This document shows positions 16,639 through 25,587 of a DNA stretch of 46,806 nt, in pieces. Made by a program: the position numbers and the translations under genes. The DNA is taken from assembly GCA_913051935.1 (NCBI GenBank), contig CAJXCU010000015.1, forward strand, positions 1 to 46,806, written 5' to 3'. Each line of letters opens with the position of its first letter. Positions within the stretch are counted from its first letter, which is position 1. The notes beneath the pieces are model-generated. The model did not search any database. It was not told the origin of the DNA and saw nothing but the letters and a program-made list of their open reading frames with translations. This stretch comes from an uncultured Flavobacteriales bacterium (GTDB lineage Bacteria > Bacteroidota > Bacteroidia > Flavobacteriales_D > Crocinitomicaceae).

Positions 16639-18696
16639 TCAATTCTTGATAAAACTGAAATAATCTACTTTATTTTCACCCTCAAAAGAAATAATATATT
16701 CGCCCGGTACCATCTCACTACAATCTAATTCGATTTGTGTAGTGGCTTGAACAAATTCGAGTACTTTCTTGCCAGAAATATGTATGACCCTTCCTTTTTT
16801 ACCGATTAAAAATTCAGGAACGATAACATTTAATTTGTCGTTAGTTGGATTGGGGTAAATCATTAAAGCTTGATTTTCCTCATCGATTCCAACGCTCGAA
16901 TCAATGGTAAGGTTGAGTGTTATCGTACTATCACAGCCCGCTTCATTCGTGATGATTTGAGTGTATACTCCGGAGGAATTGTATGTCGTTCCGTTTAGAG
17001 TATACGAGTCAAGAGCCGTCTCATATAATTCAGAGGTAGAACTATTGTTCAAGGTTAATGATAAGGTAATCGTAGAGTCACAACCAGTAGTTGTTGTGAA
17101 AAGCTGCGTTGCAGATGAGTTACTTTCCGTATAAGTAAGGCCATCTGTCCAAGTGTAACTGTCACAAGCCTGCTGAACATCCGTTTGAGAAATAGAATTG
17201 TTAATTGTAAGATCCAAGACTATTGTAGAGTCACATCCCTCAGAATTTGGAAGCGTTATACTCGCACTATTATTGCTTTCTGAATAGGTCACCCCATCAA
17301 TCCAGGTATAAGCATCACAAGCCTCCTGCACATCAGTAGTAGTTGTGCCCAAACCCTCTTGGTAAACCCTAATATAATCAAGCACCATATCACTTTCTGT
17401 AAATGCGGGGTCGATAGAGTTTTCTATGGCCACATTTAATAAAATAAATTGATCCGCAACAAATGGCCAGGTACTCATATTTTGAGGATCTGGTTGATAA
17501 GTATAATAGATAAAACCGTCCACGCTAAAATCAATTTTATCCTCTGTCCACTCCATAGCATAGACATGAAAGGTGTTGGAAACATCGGAGGCCATTGTTC
17601 CGCCATGATTCACTGTAGCTCCGGACGAAGAAGGAGTATGTAGTGCACTTTGCACATAGTTTTGATTTGAGCCCCAATGCTCCAGAATATCAATCTCGCC
17701 ACATGCTGGCCATGCAGTGGTGCCAAAACCTTGTGTTTGCCAATACGCCCCCGGCTCGTTAATGTTTTTTCCAAGCATCCAAATAGCTGGCCATGTGCCA
17801 ATACCAAAAGGCATTTTAGCACGTGCTTCAACCCGACCGTAAGTAAACGCAAATTTTGAGTTTAATCTTGCAGAAGTATACTCCTTGGTTACACCCTGAT
17901 CCGTATATGTTTCGTCTTTTGCGACAATATGCAGAAATCCATCTTCCACATATGAATTTTCCTCTCGATCCGTGTAATGCTGAAGCTCTCCATTAAACCA
18001 ACCCCAGCCATTTGGAAGCAGTGTTTGGTGAAACCATTTTGATTCATCTACAGCACCATTTCCATCAAATTCGTCCGACCATACTAGGTTCGTAAAAACA
18101 TTACACGTCCCTATCGTTCCGTCATATTGTACATCATCAATATAGGCTACAACCAAATCATTGTTGTTTTCACCATTTACCTGGAGTAAGACGCGGTTAA
18201 AATCTGTTCTTGTGATTGGGTCAGCTGAACCTGGATTCAGGTTAATATAAGGGTCATTATCAAAATCGAAAGAGACCTCCACCCATTGATTCAAAGAGAC
18301 GTTTTTAATTATTTCACATTGAGTTTGCCAGGGGGCAGGGACTGTGCCATCTTGAAGTTTTAGGGAAATTTGATTACTTTGAGTTCCTGTCAAGCTGCTA
18401 GACTCAATATAAATTTTTAAGCTAAACGTGTTTTGGTTTGACAAGTCTAAATTCTCACCTACGTCAAAACCAACATTTGCGTACTGACCCCCATAGTCGT
18501 CATATCGCATGACCGTGGACGAAGTATTCTCACTTTGAACAAAAGGGTTAGCGAAAGATAAATCTACACCGCAATCATCTCCATACCAAGTTGTGATTGT
18601 TCCATTTCCCTCAAAATCATCTTGAACACTCTGTACTTGCGAAAAACCGAAAAATATGATTTTAAAGAAAAGAAATAGGAAAAGATATTGCTTCAT
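16639..18696 (-). CDS. Secreted GH16 endo-beta-glucanase (laminarinase-like) with T9SS domain
   Basis: A 685-residue secreted polysaccharide hydrolase. A signal peptide (about residues 1-20) is followed by a beta-rich module (about 22-195, opening VQDDFEGNG), probably carbohydrate-binding. The GH16 domain (about 202-450) has the catalytic signature EIDILE, Glu334 acting as nucleophile and Glu339 as acid/base. GTWPAIWMLG and the extra Met-containing surroundings resemble beta-1,3-glucanases, so laminarin is a likely substrate. Three repeats of about 45 residues follow (each with a form of SYTW.DG.TY and GCDSTI), then a type IX sorting domain from about residue 612 (MIYPNPTNDKLNV). It is a single gene with a good promoter. 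Confidence 0.92.
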   Translation of the reverse strand: MKQYLFLFLFFKIIFFGFSQVQSVQDDFEGNGTITTWYGDDCGVDLSFANPFVQSENTSSTVMRYDDYGGQYANVGFDVGENLDLSNQNTFSLKIYIESSSLTGTQSNQISLKLQDGTVPAPWQTQCEIIKNVSLNQWVEVSFDFDNDPYINLNPGSADPITRTDFNRVLLQVNGENNNDLVVAYIDDVQYDGTIGTCNVFTNLVWSDEFDGNGAVDESKWFHQTLLPNGWGWFNGELQHYTDREENSYVEDGFLHIVAKDETYTDQGVTKEYTSARLNSKFAFTYGRVEARAKMPFGIGTWPAIWMLGKNINEPGAYWQTQGFGTTAWPACGEIDILEHWGSNQNYVQSALHTPSSSGATVNHGGTMASDVSNTFHVYAMEWTEDKIDFSVDGFIYYTYQPDPQNMSTWPFVADQFILLNVAIENSIDPAFTESDMVLDYIRVYQEGLGTTTTDVQEACDAYTWIDGVTYSESNNSASITLPNSEGCDSTIVLDLTINNSISQTDVQQACDSYTWTDGLTYTESNSSATQLFTTTTGCDSTITLSLTLNNSSTSELYETALDSYTLNGTTYNSSGVYTQIITNEAGCDSTITLNLTIDSSVGIDEENQALMIYPNPTNDKLNVIVPEFLIGKKGRVIHISGKKVLEFVQATTQIELDCSEMVPGEYIISFEGENKVDYFSFIKN

Positions 18697-18722
18697 TGCC
18701 CGCTTTGGTTTTTAGTTAGTGT

Positions 18723-18754
18723 CAAATTTAAATGACTTCATCCAAAGAAACAAA
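18723..18754 (-). promoter_or_regulatory. Bacteroidota promoter for the GH16 gene
   Basis: On the minus strand TTTG (18754-18751) and TAAATTTG (18730-18723) are 20 nt apart, matching the phylum consensus. The leader to the ATG at 18696 would be about 22 nt. Confidence 0.65.
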
Positions 18755-18917
18755 ATCAAAAAAGACAATTTATTTCCTTAAATAAATATCCTTATTTAAC
18801 CGCATTTTATCCCTTAAGGATAGAAAATATTAGGTAGTCATTCTCTTTTTTACGTATATTTAAATTATACTTTTTAATATGTTTTAGAGAGACTTATCGA
18901 TAATAAAAAATTAAAAT

Positions 18918-20573
18918 ATGAGTGATTTTCCATGGTTTAAATCCTACCCTTCAGAAGTACCAAAAACAATAGAACTTACCCGTTACAACAATCTTGTTGA
19001 AATTTTCGATCAATCTGTCAAAAACTTTGGAGACAAAACCGCATATAAAAATATGGGGGTAGAAATAAGCTTCAATCAGGTTTCTTCACATGTAGATGCC
19101 TTAGTTTGGCACCTTCAAAACAATACAAAATTGAAAAAAGGAGACCGTATTGCTTTACAAATGCCCAACCTTCTTCAGTTCCCAATTACCATTTTTGCCT
19201 GCCTAAAAGCAGGCCTCGTGATTGTAAATACAAATCCACTGTATACTGCGGAGGAAATGCGTCACCAATACAAAGATTCCGGAGCTAAAGCGATTATTAT
19301 ACTGGAGAATTTTGCGTTCAACTTACAAGAAATTCTTCATGAAACGGAGATAGAAACTGTAATTACGACGACTATTGGAGATATGCTTGGTGGATTTAAG
19401 GGGGCAATGACAAATTTTGTGGTGCGGAATGTAAAGAGAATGGTCCCGCCGTTCAAGCTCAATGACACCACGCCATTAAAACAAATTTTCAAAGATTGCA
19501 TGGGTAAAAAAGGTAAGGCTGTTGCCTTAGGTAAAGAAGACCATGCCTTCCTTCAGTATACGGGAGGAACCACAGGTGTTTCAAAAGGGGCAACACTTTC
19601 TCATGGAAACATTTGTGCCAATGTTCAACAGGTTGAAGCATGGATTGGTCATAAGTTCGAGGACGGACAAGAAACAATCATTACTGCCCTTCCCATGTAT
19701 CATATCTTTGCCCTAACTGCCAATTGTGTTGTATTCTTTAGATATGGAGCAAAAAACATCTTAATAACGAACCCAAGAGACATGAAAGGCTTCTGTAAAG
19801 ACCTGAAGAAAAACCCATTTACATTCATTACTGGCGTCAATACTCTTTTTAATGGCTTACTAAATCAGGATGCATTCAGAAGCCTCGATTTTAGCAATCT
19901 AAAAATGGCATTAGGTGGGGGAATGGCTGTGCAGGATGTTGTTGCAGCGGAATGGGAAAAGGTCACAAATAGTCCTCTTCTTGAAGCATATGGGCTTTCT
20001 GAAACAAGCCCTGCTGCTACCATTAATCCAGTTGGTGGCAAGCATAAAATAGGAACCATCGGATTACCCCTTCCAAACACTGATATCAAAATTTTTGATG
20101 ACAATAAGGTAGAGGTTCCTCAGGGAGAGAAAGGTGAGATCGGAATAAAGGGCCCTCAAGTTATGCAGGGTTATTGGAACCGACCCGAGGAGACAGCAAA
20201 TTGTATGCATGGAGAATACTTCCTCACTGGTGATGTTGGAATTATTGACGAAGATGGTTTTTTCAAAATCGTAGACCGAAAGAAAGAGATGGTTTTAGTA
20301 TCAGGATTTAATGTTTATCCAAGTGAAGTAGAAAAAGCAATTACTGAAAACCCAAAGGTATTAGAGGTCGGGGTTTGTGGGGGTAAAAACGAGGATGGGA
20401 CAGAATTTGTCCAGGCCTTTGTAGTAAAAAAGGATGCTTCCCTAACCAAAGAGGAAGTCATCGCCACTTGTCGGGAAAACCTGACAAATTATAAGGTTCC
20501 AAGGGAGGTGCACTTCAGAGACGAGCTTCCAAAATCGAACGTGGGTAAAATCCTCAGAAGATTATTAAAATAA
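18918..20573 (+). CDS. fadD: Long-chain fatty acid-CoA ligase
   Basis: An AMP-forming acyl-CoA synthetase of 551 residues that activates fatty acids for degradation or lipid synthesis. The ATP-binding P-loop motif YTGGTTGVSKG is at 214-224, followed by ALPMYHIFALT, the A5 motif EAYGLSETSPA, the hinge motif GDVGIIDEDGFFKIVDRKKE, and LVSGFNVYPSEVE. The C-terminal catalytic lysine lies in LPKSNVGKILRR. Length and motif spelling are close to FadD of proteobacteria. The 221 nt upstream are AT-rich and hold no obvious -7 box. An S4 protein gene follows after 12 nt. Confidence 0.93.
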   Translation: MSDFPWFKSYPSEVPKTIELTRYNNLVEIFDQSVKNFGDKTAYKNMGVEISFNQVSSHVDALVWHLQNNTKLKKGDRIALQMPNLLQFPITIFACLKAGLVIVNTNPLYTAEEMRHQYKDSGAKAIIILENFAFNLQEILHETEIETVITTTIGDMLGGFKGAMTNFVVRNVKRMVPPFKLNDTTPLKQIFKDCMGKKGKAVALGKEDHAFLQYTGGTTGVSKGATLSHGNICANVQQVEAWIGHKFEDGQETIITALPMYHIFALTANCVVFFRYGAKNILITNPRDMKGFCKDLKKNPFTFITGVNTLFNGLLNQDAFRSLDFSNLKMALGGGMAVQDVVAAEWEKVTNSPLLEAYGLSETSPAATINPVGGKHKIGTIGLPLPNTDIKIFDDNKVEVPQGEKGEIGIKGPQVMQGYWNRPEETANCMHGEYFLTGDVGIIDEDGFFKIVDRKKEMVLVSGFNVYPSEVEKAITENPKVLEVGVCGGKNEDGTEFVQAFVVKKDASLTKEEVIATCRENLTNYKVPREVHFRDELPKSNVGKILRRLLK

Positions 20574-20585
20574 GCCCTATTTATT

Positions 20586-20954
20586 GTGCGTATTGATAAA
20601 TATGTTTGGTGTGTCCGCCTATCCAAAACCAGATCTCTTGCCACAAAATTAGTATCAGGAAATAAAATAAAGCTCAATGGTCTCGAGTGTAAGCCAGCGA
20701 AGGAAGTGACTATCGGAGATTTAATTAGTATTCAAAAAAACAACGCAACATTTAGTTTCCGGGTCAAAGCGCTTACCGAAAAAAGACTCGGTGCAAAATT
20801 AATTAAAGACTTTATTACAGATGAGACTCCCTTAGAAGAAATTGATAAATACAAAGTGTATCAGGCTGCACAACAAAATTATCGCGGAAAAGACCAAGGC
20901 AAACCATCAAAAAAAGATCGCCGAGACCTTGATGAGTTTCTGGAAGGATGGTAA
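20586..20954 (+). CDS. S4-domain RNA-binding protein (HslR-like)
   Basis: A 122-residue protein with an N-terminal S4 RNA-binding domain (RIDKYVWCVRLSKTRSLATK, then KIKLNG) and a basic, disordered C-terminal tail (KDQGKPSKKDRRD). It resembles Hsp15/HslR, which binds stalled 50S subunits carrying peptidyl-tRNA. The start is a GTG at 20586, 12 nt after fadD; no ATG is available at the conserved N-terminus. The pairing with fadD is probably positional rather than functional. Confidence 0.88.
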   Translation: MRIDKYVWCVRLSKTRSLATKLVSGNKIKLNGLECKPAKEVTIGDLISIQKNNATFSFRVKALTEKRLGAKLIKDFITDETPLEEIDKYKVYQAAQQNYRGKDQGKPSKKDRRDLDEFLEGW

Positions 20955-21022
20955 ATCCTATATTGGTAATCTATTGTTTCTTTTTCAACCTTTTGCTTCC
21001 TCATCTGTTAAAATGATATACT

Positions 21023-21466
21023 ATGGACATTTATACTATCGCCTTCATACTATCCACGTTTTGGGTAGGGCCTTTTTGGTTCGCAATGCTACTTAACCCG
21101 GAAAAAGATAAAACCAAAAAACTATTGGATGGACCCATGTTTTTTCTAGGCCCCATCGTTATTTGGATGGTTGTTATGGCCATGAATCCGCAAGGATTAA
21201 TCGATTTTGCCAATAGCGGATCGCATGCAGACGGTTTTTTGGCAGGCCTTGCAGCCGGAATGTCGTCAAAGGCAGGTGTTACTGCCATGTGGGCCCATAT
21301 GGTCGCGGGAGATATATGTGTTACACGTTGGATTTGGAAAGATAGCTTGAAAAGAAAAATCAACCCTTGGTTATTTCGGCTTGCCATCTTCTTCGGAGTA
21401 ATGCTTATGCCACTTGGCTTGGTTATCTATCTGGTTTTCAGAGGAAATAAAACGAGTGATTCATAA
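21023..21466 (+). CDS. DUF4281 (ABA4-like) membrane protein
   Basis: A 147-residue membrane protein with about four hydrophobic segments (residues 5-25, 38-57, 80-100 and 118-140). The segment WAHMVAGDICVTRWIWKD matches the conserved core of the DUF4281/ABA4-like family; plant ABA4 is needed for neoxanthin synthesis. In bacteria the function is not established. The upstream 68 nt have no clear promoter. The assignment comes from the family pattern only. A carotenoid link is speculative, although a carotene dioxygenase is encoded at the right end of this window. Confidence 0.75.
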   Translation: MDIYTIAFILSTFWVGPFWFAMLLNPEKDKTKKLLDGPMFFLGPIVIWMVVMAMNPQGLIDFANSGSHADGFLAGLAAGMSSKAGVTAMWAHMVAGDICVTRWIWKDSLKRKINPWLFRLAIFFGVMLMPLGLVIYLVFRGNKTSDS

Positions 21467-21489
21467 CTTTATTCATTAACTAACTAGGA

Positions 21490-21801
21490 GTGAACAAAAT
21501 ACAGAGCTACATCCTTATTTTATTTTTAAGCGCTTTTTTCTTGAGTTGTAACAATAAGGCAAATATACCATATTCGCGTTGCGAGTGTTATGAGAATTAC
21601 TATGACATCAAAAAAGGAAAATATGATGACTACCTCCTTCGTGGAAACTTTATGAGAAAAAATGGTCTGCGAAAAAATATGAAAAATAAAACCGATGAAG
21701 TGGTGCAATTCACCTACTTAGATTCAATTGATAGAGAGGTTAGGCGGCAGTGTGTAAAGAAATATGGTAAAGAAGTAGAGCAGTTTGGCGAGTGCGACTG
21801 A
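21490..21801 (+). CDS. Small lipoprotein of unknown function
   Basis: A 103-residue protein starting with GTG at 21490 (preceded closely by TAGGA). The N-terminus (MNKIQSYILILFLSAFFLSC) is a lipoprotein signal with the acylated Cys20. The remainder is very charged, with three further cysteines in CECYENY and RRQC plus a final GEC, which could form disulfides in the periplasm. It lies 23 nt after the ABA4-like gene. I do not recognise the family. Confidence 0.65.
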   Translation: MNKIQSYILILFLSAFFLSCNNKANIPYSRCECYENYYDIKKGKYDDYLLRGNFMRKNGLRKNMKNKTDEVVQFTYLDSIDREVRRQCVKKYGKEVEQFGECD

Positions 21802-21948
21802 TGTAAATGCAAGATTCAGAATACCTCTCCCGAAAAAAGCAGCACTATAATACCGCCCCCGTTATTTAATTATTGAGATACATAGCCTGTCTAATTTCAA
21901 GCCCAAAAATCCATCAAAATAAATTTCTTCTGCAATTTATGGCAAGGT

Positions 21949-23031
21949 CTATTTCGTTGACCAAGGCTCTTGTTGATAAAAGTAATTTGGCGACTTTACC
22001 TCGTTATTCATTTCCGTATGGAAGACCTCCATTGTTGAACCCGATATTGGGGGCACAATCCATGCCCAGTCGGCGGTCACATCCCTTCCTTCGGTTGTCT
22101 CTTTTCTCAAAAACTCCATAAATTGTTTGGATGCTGTATGGTGGTCAATAATTTTTACTCGGTGTTTTTTAAATGAGTATAAGACTGCTGAATTTAACTC
22201 AATAAGGGCACGGTCTTTCCACAAAATATTTTTATCATTTAATTTCAGCCCCATGAGCTTCGCAACTTTCGGAAGCATGTTATACCGAGACTCATCCGCC
22301 AAATTCCTCGCTCCAATTTCTGTGCCCATGTACCATCCGTTGAAGGGTGCAGCATGAAATTCAATACCCCCAACTTCAAGTGTCATATTTGAAATAATTG
22401 GTGTAGAATACCATTGTAGACCCATGTCCTTAAATGAATCAATAAAGGGATGCTCAATAGGTACGATAGAAATTAACTCCTCAGGAATCTCACGAAACTC
22501 TGGTTCATTGTCTCCGACCTGAATAACCAAGGGTAATACGTCAAACTGTCCCATTTTTGGAACCCACCCGAGTTTCATACACTCCTTGGTGAAACTTAAT
22601 TGCTTTGAATCTCCTATTATACGTCCTTTTTCATCTCGATAGCCAGCAAAGCAAAGGAGTTGAGGGTTCCAAATACGTATTCCATTATGCGCATTGAAAA
22701 CCGTAATTGTGGACTTAATATTTCCTACATTGGTAGCGGTTTTAATGTGATTTAATAAGGCTTGAAAAATATCCTCTGAATGGCTGAGCTTGCGGCAGTC
22801 AAAAACCTTCATTGTACGCCAAAATAAACGGCCAATACATTTATTAGAATTTCGCCATGCTACCTTGGTACCGTATACCAACTCAAAACTCAATAGCTCA
22901 TAAGCGCCTGTACTTTCAATCTCTTTGTACACCTCAGCTAAACGAGCCTCAAGCAGGTAGCTTTTATTGAGCTCATTATAACACAGCTCCAAATAGTCTT
23001 TCGCTTTTCGTTTTAAAGAATTAACATCCAT
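21949..23031 (-). CDS. nos: Bacterial nitric oxide synthase, oxygenase domain only
   Basis: A 360-residue haem enzyme that oxidises L-arginine to citrulline and NO, using electrons from a separate reductase. The ATG at 23031 (MDVNSLKRKAKDYLE) is chosen because it aligns with the bacillus NOS start; the frame runs on to 23079 without homology. The haem thiolate Cys65 sits in AWRNSNKCIGR. The arginine site Glu238 is in NGWYMGTEIGARNLAD, preceded by GGIEFHAAPF. The pterin/dimer region DHHTASKQFMEF, TADWAWIVPPISGS and PNYFYQQEPW close the fold. There is no reductase domain, and no flavodoxin or reductase gene lies next to it. A TAATTTTG box lies 6 nt before the ATG. The enzyme is complete by comparison with the Bacillus protein. 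Confidence 0.93.
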   Translation of the reverse strand: MDVNSLKRKAKDYLELCYNELNKSYLLEARLAEVYKEIESTGAYELLSFELVYGTKVAWRNSNKCIGRLFWRTMKVFDCRKLSHSEDIFQALLNHIKTATNVGNIKSTITVFNAHNGIRIWNPQLLCFAGYRDEKGRIIGDSKQLSFTKECMKLGWVPKMGQFDVLPLVIQVGDNEPEFREIPEELISIVPIEHPFIDSFKDMGLQWYSTPIISNMTLEVGGIEFHAAPFNGWYMGTEIGARNLADESRYNMLPKVAKLMGLKLNDKNILWKDRALIELNSAVLYSFKKHRVKIIDHHTASKQFMEFLRKETTEGRDVTADWAWIVPPISGSTMEVFHTEMNNEVKSPNYFYQQEPWSTK

Positions 23032-23037
23032 CAAGTT

Positions 23038-23045
23038 CAAAATTA
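23038..23045 (-). promoter_or_regulatory. Bacteroidota -7 box for nos
   Basis: The minus strand reads TAATTTTG, a perfect TAnnTTTG match, 6 nt before the preferred ATG at 23031. It supports that start over the upstream alternative and predicts a leader of only about 3 nt. Confidence 0.5.
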
Positions 23046-23136
23046 AATATTTATACTCTTTAACTAAAAATAAGCCCAATAAAATTCGTTTAAATATTAT
23101 CCCATGAACAAGAACCTAAAAACAGGAGTTATATAG

Positions 23137-23150
23137 GGATATTTATATCC
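23137..23150. promoter_or_regulatory. Inverted repeat in the nos divergent region
   Basis: GGATAT, two T, ATATCC is a perfect 6-bp inverted repeat with a 2-nt spacer. It lies about 106 nt upstream of nos and 120 nt upstream of the divergent 23270 gene. It has operator-like symmetry, but no known regulator site can be named. Confidence 0.35.
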
Positions 23151-23257
23151 TTTATAATTAACACAAAGACGATGTAATAAACATATTAAACAATTATTTG
23201 TGCTTTTAAAAGTCCTTTTACAGGTCAATATAGCTTCCCTAATCGCTCCTCGACAAT

Positions 23258-23265
23258 TAGATTTG
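23258..23265 (+). promoter_or_regulatory. Bacteroidota -7 box for the 23270 gene
   Basis: TAGATTTG, a perfect consensus match, ends 4 nt before the ATG at 23270, predicting a leaderless or nearly leaderless mRNA. Confidence 0.55.
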
Positions 23266-23269
23266 TACC

Positions 23270-23692
23270 ATGAAAATTTTTATAATATTATTTTTATTTA
23301 AACCCCTCGGATTATTTGGACAGCGAAAAAATACACAAACCTTTATAGAGGTAAATATAGGTGTTGCTTCAGTTGATGATTATGATTTCTCGGATCCTTG
23401 GCCCGGTGGAAGTGTGTTGTTTGGACAAACCTTCGAATTTGTCAAGAACGGAATCTTTGAATATCAAATTGGAGGTGCTTTACCCTCGATAATTACAGGT
23501 AAACTTGCTCTTGGAGCAGGAAGTCTTAAAAACAACATTGCATTGGCCATCCGACCATGGCCACTTACCATTGGTCCACAAGGAAAAATCGGAAATTTTT
23601 CATTTAGTTTTGAGGTGGGTAACAATGATACGGCTAGCTTTGACGCTGGTTATATCGCCACTATTGGATATCGATTTCAATTAGGAAGATGA
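23270..23692 (+). CDS. Small exported protein, probably outer-membrane-like
   Basis: A 140-residue protein with a signal peptide (about residues 1-17, ending LFGQ). The mature part alternates short beta-like stretches (FIEVNIGVASVDDY, FEYQIGGALPS, FSFEVGNNDTASF) and ends in IGYRFQLGR, whose terminal aromatic-rich strand resembles a barrel closing strand. I do not recognise a family. It is divergent from nos across 238 nt and convergent with glmS. Confidence 0.6.
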   Translation: MKIFIILFLFKPLGLFGQRKNTQTFIEVNIGVASVDDYDFSDPWPGGSVLFGQTFEFVKNGIFEYQIGGALPSIITGKLALGAGSLKNNIALAIRPWPLTIGPQGKIGNFSFSFEVGNNDTASFDAGYIATIGYRFQLGR

Positions 23693-23741
23693 GAAAATCT
23701 GATCCCAAAAAATGATTCAGATATAATTAGAACTCATTAAA

Positions 23742-25586
23742 TTACTCAACCGTAACGGACTTCGCTAAATTTCTTGGTTGATCCACATTGCACTCACGCA
23801 TCACAGCGATATAATACGAGAGTATTTGAAAAGGAACAGTAGCGATCAAGGGTACTAGGTACTCGTTTGTTTCTGGAATTTCTATGAAATCATCCGCAAA
23901 TTCCTTAACCTGCTCGTCACCTTCTGTTACAATAGCGATGATTTTTCCTTTTCGCGCTTTTACCTCTTGGATATTACTGACTACTTTTTCATAGGATGGT
24001 CCTTTTGTTGCAATTACAAAAACTGGCATCTCTTCATCAATCAAAGCAATGGGACCATGCTTCATCTCTGCTGCAGGATAACCTTCGGCGTGAATGTATG
24101 AAATCTCTTTTAGCTTAAGCGCTCCCTCAAGAGCGACAGGGAAAGAGCTTCCACGTCCTAGGTATAAAGCATTAGCCGCATCTTTATATTTTTCGGCAAT
24201 CTTTTTAATCTTCTCAGTCTTATCTAAAACGAGCTGAACCTTCTGGGGCACAGCTTCGAGCGATGACAATAGACTCCTAAACTTGGACTCGTTCAGCTTT
24301 CCTTTTTTTCGCGCTAAAGATGCCGCCATTAAGGTAAGCACAGTAACCTGAGCCGTAAACGCCTTGGTCGAAGCAACACCGATCTCTGGCCCCGCATGTG
24401 TATATGAACCTGCATCTGTAATTCTTGAAATAGAGGAACCTACAACGTTACATATCCCCAGGATGGTAGCTCCTTTTCGCTTGGCAAGCTCTAGTGCTGC
24501 CATCGTATCTGCAGTTTCCCCCGATTGAGATATTGCTAGTACAATATCCCCTTCATTTATGATTGGATTTCGATACCTAAATTCACTTGCGTATTCGACC
24601 TCTACATTGATTCGAGCTAGATCCTCAAAAAGATATTCGCCAACTAGGCACGCATGCCAACTTGTACCACATGCTACCATTACAATTCTATTGGCGTTAA
24701 TGATATCATTTTCATAGTATTTGATACCCCCCAAAGAGACCCAACCTTCTTTTGCATTTAGTCGCCCCCGGAAACAGTCCTGAATTGAGTTAGGCTGCTC
24801 GTGTATCTCCTTTAACATGAAATGATCGTACCCTCCTTTTTCAAGTGCCTCCAAATGAAGCTCTAATTGCTCTACATAGGGGTCCGTCAGCTCCTCCTCG
24901 ATGTTGTATAATTTAAGCCCTTTTTCTTCGTTGAGTATTGCAATATCTCCATCATTAAGGTAGACCACCTGTTTCGTATATTCAACGATAGGCGTGGCGT
25001 CGGAGGCAACGTAAAAATCATTTTCTTTACCAATCCCAAGAACAAGCGGACTACTTTTTCTCGCGGCAATAAGCTTGTTTGGCTCATCTTTACACATCAC
25101 TACAATCGCATAAGCACCGACAACGTGTTTCAACGCAAGCCTAACAGATTTACCGAGCTTATAACCCGTATTCTTTTTAATGTCAGCGATAAGATAACAC
25201 AACACCTCGGTGTCGGTATCGCTTTTAAAATTATATCCTTTGCTTTCGAGCTCTTGACGAAGAACATCATAATTCTCTATGATTCCATTGTGAACAATGG
25301 CAATGTCTTCCTCTTCAGAAAGATGTGGATGAGCATTTTTATCGTTCGGTGGACCATGCGTAGCCCAGCGAGTATGCCCGATACCTCTTGTGCCAGATAT
25401 GTCTTGTTTAACAGCAAATTCTTCGAGGTTCGAAACTTTCCCTTCTTTCTTAAAAAGCTTAATCTCTCCCTCCTTTAGTAAAGCTATTCCCGAACTATCG
25501 TACCCTCTGTACTCAAGTCGTTTTAACCCTTTTAGAACAATTGGATAAGCCTCTTTTTTTCCGATATAAGCAACGATTCCACACAT
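23742..25586 (-). CDS. glmS: Glutamine-fructose-6-phosphate aminotransferase (isomerizing)
   Basis: GlmS makes glucosamine-6-phosphate for peptidoglycan and lipopolysaccharide. The 614-residue protein begins MCGIVAYIG with the N-terminal nucleophile Cys2 of the class II glutaminase. RGIGHTRWATHG and IIHNGIIEN-like (IVHNGIIENYD) segments follow, then two SIS domains with SQSGETADT and EGYPAAEMKHGP, ending LAKSVTVE. Complete. It starts one base after the DUF4270 stop, so GT5, DUF4270 and glmS form one operon. No glmS ribozyme-like leader is visible; the gene is internal to the operon. Confidence 0.97.
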   Translation of the reverse strand: MCGIVAYIGKKEAYPIVLKGLKRLEYRGYDSSGIALLKEGEIKLFKKEGKVSNLEEFAVKQDISGTRGIGHTRWATHGPPNDKNAHPHLSEEEDIAIVHNGIIENYDVLRQELESKGYNFKSDTDTEVLCYLIADIKKNTGYKLGKSVRLALKHVVGAYAIVVMCKDEPNKLIAARKSSPLVLGIGKENDFYVASDATPIVEYTKQVVYLNDGDIAILNEEKGLKLYNIEEELTDPYVEQLELHLEALEKGGYDHFMLKEIHEQPNSIQDCFRGRLNAKEGWVSLGGIKYYENDIINANRIVMVACGTSWHACLVGEYLFEDLARINVEVEYASEFRYRNPIINEGDIVLAISQSGETADTMAALELAKRKGATILGICNVVGSSISRITDAGSYTHAGPEIGVASTKAFTAQVTVLTLMAASLARKKGKLNESKFRSLLSSLEAVPQKVQLVLDKTEKIKKIAEKYKDAANALYLGRGSSFPVALEGALKLKEISYIHAEGYPAAEMKHGPIALIDEEMPVFVIATKGPSYEKVVSNIQEVKARKGKIIAIVTEGDEQVKEFADDFIEIPETNEYLVPLIATVPFQILSYYIAVMRECNVDQPRNLAKSVTVE

Positions 25587-25587
25587 T

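Noticed and set aside
18697..18917. Possible small RNA or gene in the GH16-fadD gap
   Set aside because: The 221 nt are AT-rich with a promoter for GH16 at one end; no stable hairpin with a T run and no convincing reading frame was seen.
21873..22121. 82-residue open frame on the plus strand
   Set aside because: It lies mostly antisense to the 3' end of nos, shows no family features, and its composition fits a shadow of the nos coding strand.
23697..23722. ATCTGA/TCAGAT inverted repeat as a terminator after the 23270 gene
   Set aside because: The stem is only 6 bp, AT-rich, has a 14-nt loop and no T run follows.
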